This document shows positions 41,782 through 42,306 of a stretch of DNA of 42,306 bases, in pieces. The position numbers were made by a program, and so were the translations under genes. The stretch is taken from positions 1-42,306 of the forward strand of contig JAHEXX010000003.1 of the NCBI GenBank assembly GCA_023251895.1, in the 5' to 3' direction. The notes below the pieces were generated by a model that had not been told where the DNA came from, ran no database searches, and saw nothing but the letters and a program-made list of their open reading frames with translations. How positions within the stretch are numbered: the stretch's first letter is position 1; every line of letters begins with the position of its first letter. The stretch comes from a bacterium (GTDB lineage Bacteria; Actinomycetota; UBA4738; HRBIN12).

Positions 41782-42306
41782 GACGCCGCCACCCCCTGGG
41801 TACCGAGGGCCGGCTGCGCGGCGGGCACCGTATCCGTCCCCTCCTCGTGCTCGCGGATCTCCCACATCGACATCACGGGGAGGAACCTCGTGAACACGGC
41901 GATCATCAGGACGAAGAGCGCGAGCGCGCCAAGGCTGAGCGCGATCTCGATCCAGCTCGGCAAGTACCGGGCCGGATTGGCGTACGGCATCTGCGGCACC
42001 TTCAGGCTCGCCACGACGATGATATAACGCTCGAGCCACATCGCGACACCGACCAGCGCAGCGGCCGCCACGATCCACCGCACGTGCCGGGTGCGCCTGA
42101 CCGTCACGACCAGCACGGGGACGAGCAGCCCCGCGACAACGTAGAACCAGTAGAGCGGTGCGAAGGTCCCAGTGAAGATCTGACCGAGGTAGACGGGCTC
42201 GCTGCCCTCGAGCTTGTAGCCGGCGGTCAGGAACTCCGAGATGTTGAAGTAGAGGATCACGAGCGCGAGGGCCGCGAGCAGGTAGCCGAGGTTCACGAAG
42301 TGCCGC
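41778..42306 (-). CDS. NrfD/PsrC-like membrane subunit, C-terminal part (cut by window end)
   Basis: Partial gene: the frame is open to the last base, so the true start lies beyond the window. About 175 residues are visible with at least four helices (GYLLAALALVILYFNISEFL, LYWFYVVAGLLVPVLVVTV, IVAAAALVGVAMWLERYIIV and IEIALSLGALALFVLMIAVF). The NISEF and WLERYIIV segments fit the quinol-binding NrfD subunit family found in alternative complex III and molybdopterin reductases. Only its end is seen, so the type of complex cannot be decided. It is translationally coupled to the cytochrome-like gene, which suggests the two products belong to one membrane electron-transfer complex. Confidence 0.85.
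   Translation of the reverse strand, partial: RHFVNLGYLLAALALVILYFNISEFLTAGYKLEGSEPVYLGQIFTGTFAPLYWFYVVAGLLVPVLVVTVRRTRHVRWIVAAAALVGVAMWLERYIIVVASLKVPQMPYANPARYLPSWIEIALSLGALALFVLMIAVFTRFLPVMSMWEIREHEEGTDTVPAAQPALGTQGVAAS

Overview
The window is GC-rich and gene-dense, with many 1–11 bp gene overlaps and many GTG starts. It looks like a chromosomal segment of an Actinomycetota bacterium, probably an uncultured or deep-branching one. Supporting signs are a wax-ester synthase/DGAT, an MpaB-type oxygenase, an F420-type luciferase-like protein, a mycothiol-type alcohol dehydrogenase, a compact RpoD-like sigma factor, and TANNNT -10 boxes lying 6-10 nt in front of start codons that lack a ribosome site (leaderless genes). 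The taxonomy is inference. No rRNA, tRNA, CRISPR array, prophage or insertion sequence was seen.

Layout: (1) 1-5043, an amino-sugar cassette: a GH4 6-phospho-glycosidase interrupted by an in-frame amber codon, an SIS sugar-phosphate isomerase/deaminase-like protein, a cytosolic NodB deacetylase, a BadF-type GlcNAc kinase and an MsmK-type ABC ATPase. (2) 5047-9714: orphan PAS histidine kinase coupled to an adenosine-specific-kinase-family protein, an M20 peptidase, a zinc alcohol dehydrogenase and a PlsC acyltransferase. (3) 9718-14396: RtcB RNA ligase with archease, a winged-helix protein, an alpha/beta hydrolase, a zinc ribbon protein and a sigma factor. (4) 14397-17501: MpaB oxygenase, a frameshifted DUF5655 gene, a MoaD/ThiS-BNR-repeat fusion and a Rid protein. 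(5) 17568-24130: lipid and secretion-related genes, including a cupredoxin-NosD-membrane fusion. (6) 24140-32149: a 1119-aa membrane protein ending in an MFS domain, a PLC-like lipoprotein phosphoesterase, an alkaline-phosphatase-family enzyme and its catalytically dead paralogue. (7) 32149-36753: metal homeostasis: UPF0718 permease plus TIGR03943 protein, facing a znuA-znuC-znuB-zur operon with a palindrome inside its promoter. (8) 36813-42306: an LLM oxidoreductase, a response regulator/histidine kinase/Met-His-rich protein/SHOCT operon that suggests copper sensing, and the end of an NrfD-type operon carrying a cytochrome-like protein without its heme cysteines.

The most unusual items are the MoaD-BNR fusion with a buried Gly-Gly, the dead phosphatase paralogue coupled to a metal permease, the heme-less cytochrome-like protein next to NrfD, the two-component operon with a C-x-A-M-H repeat protein, and two divergent promoters whose -10 boxes share the same TA step. 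No single locus is clearly a complete new defence or biosynthetic system.
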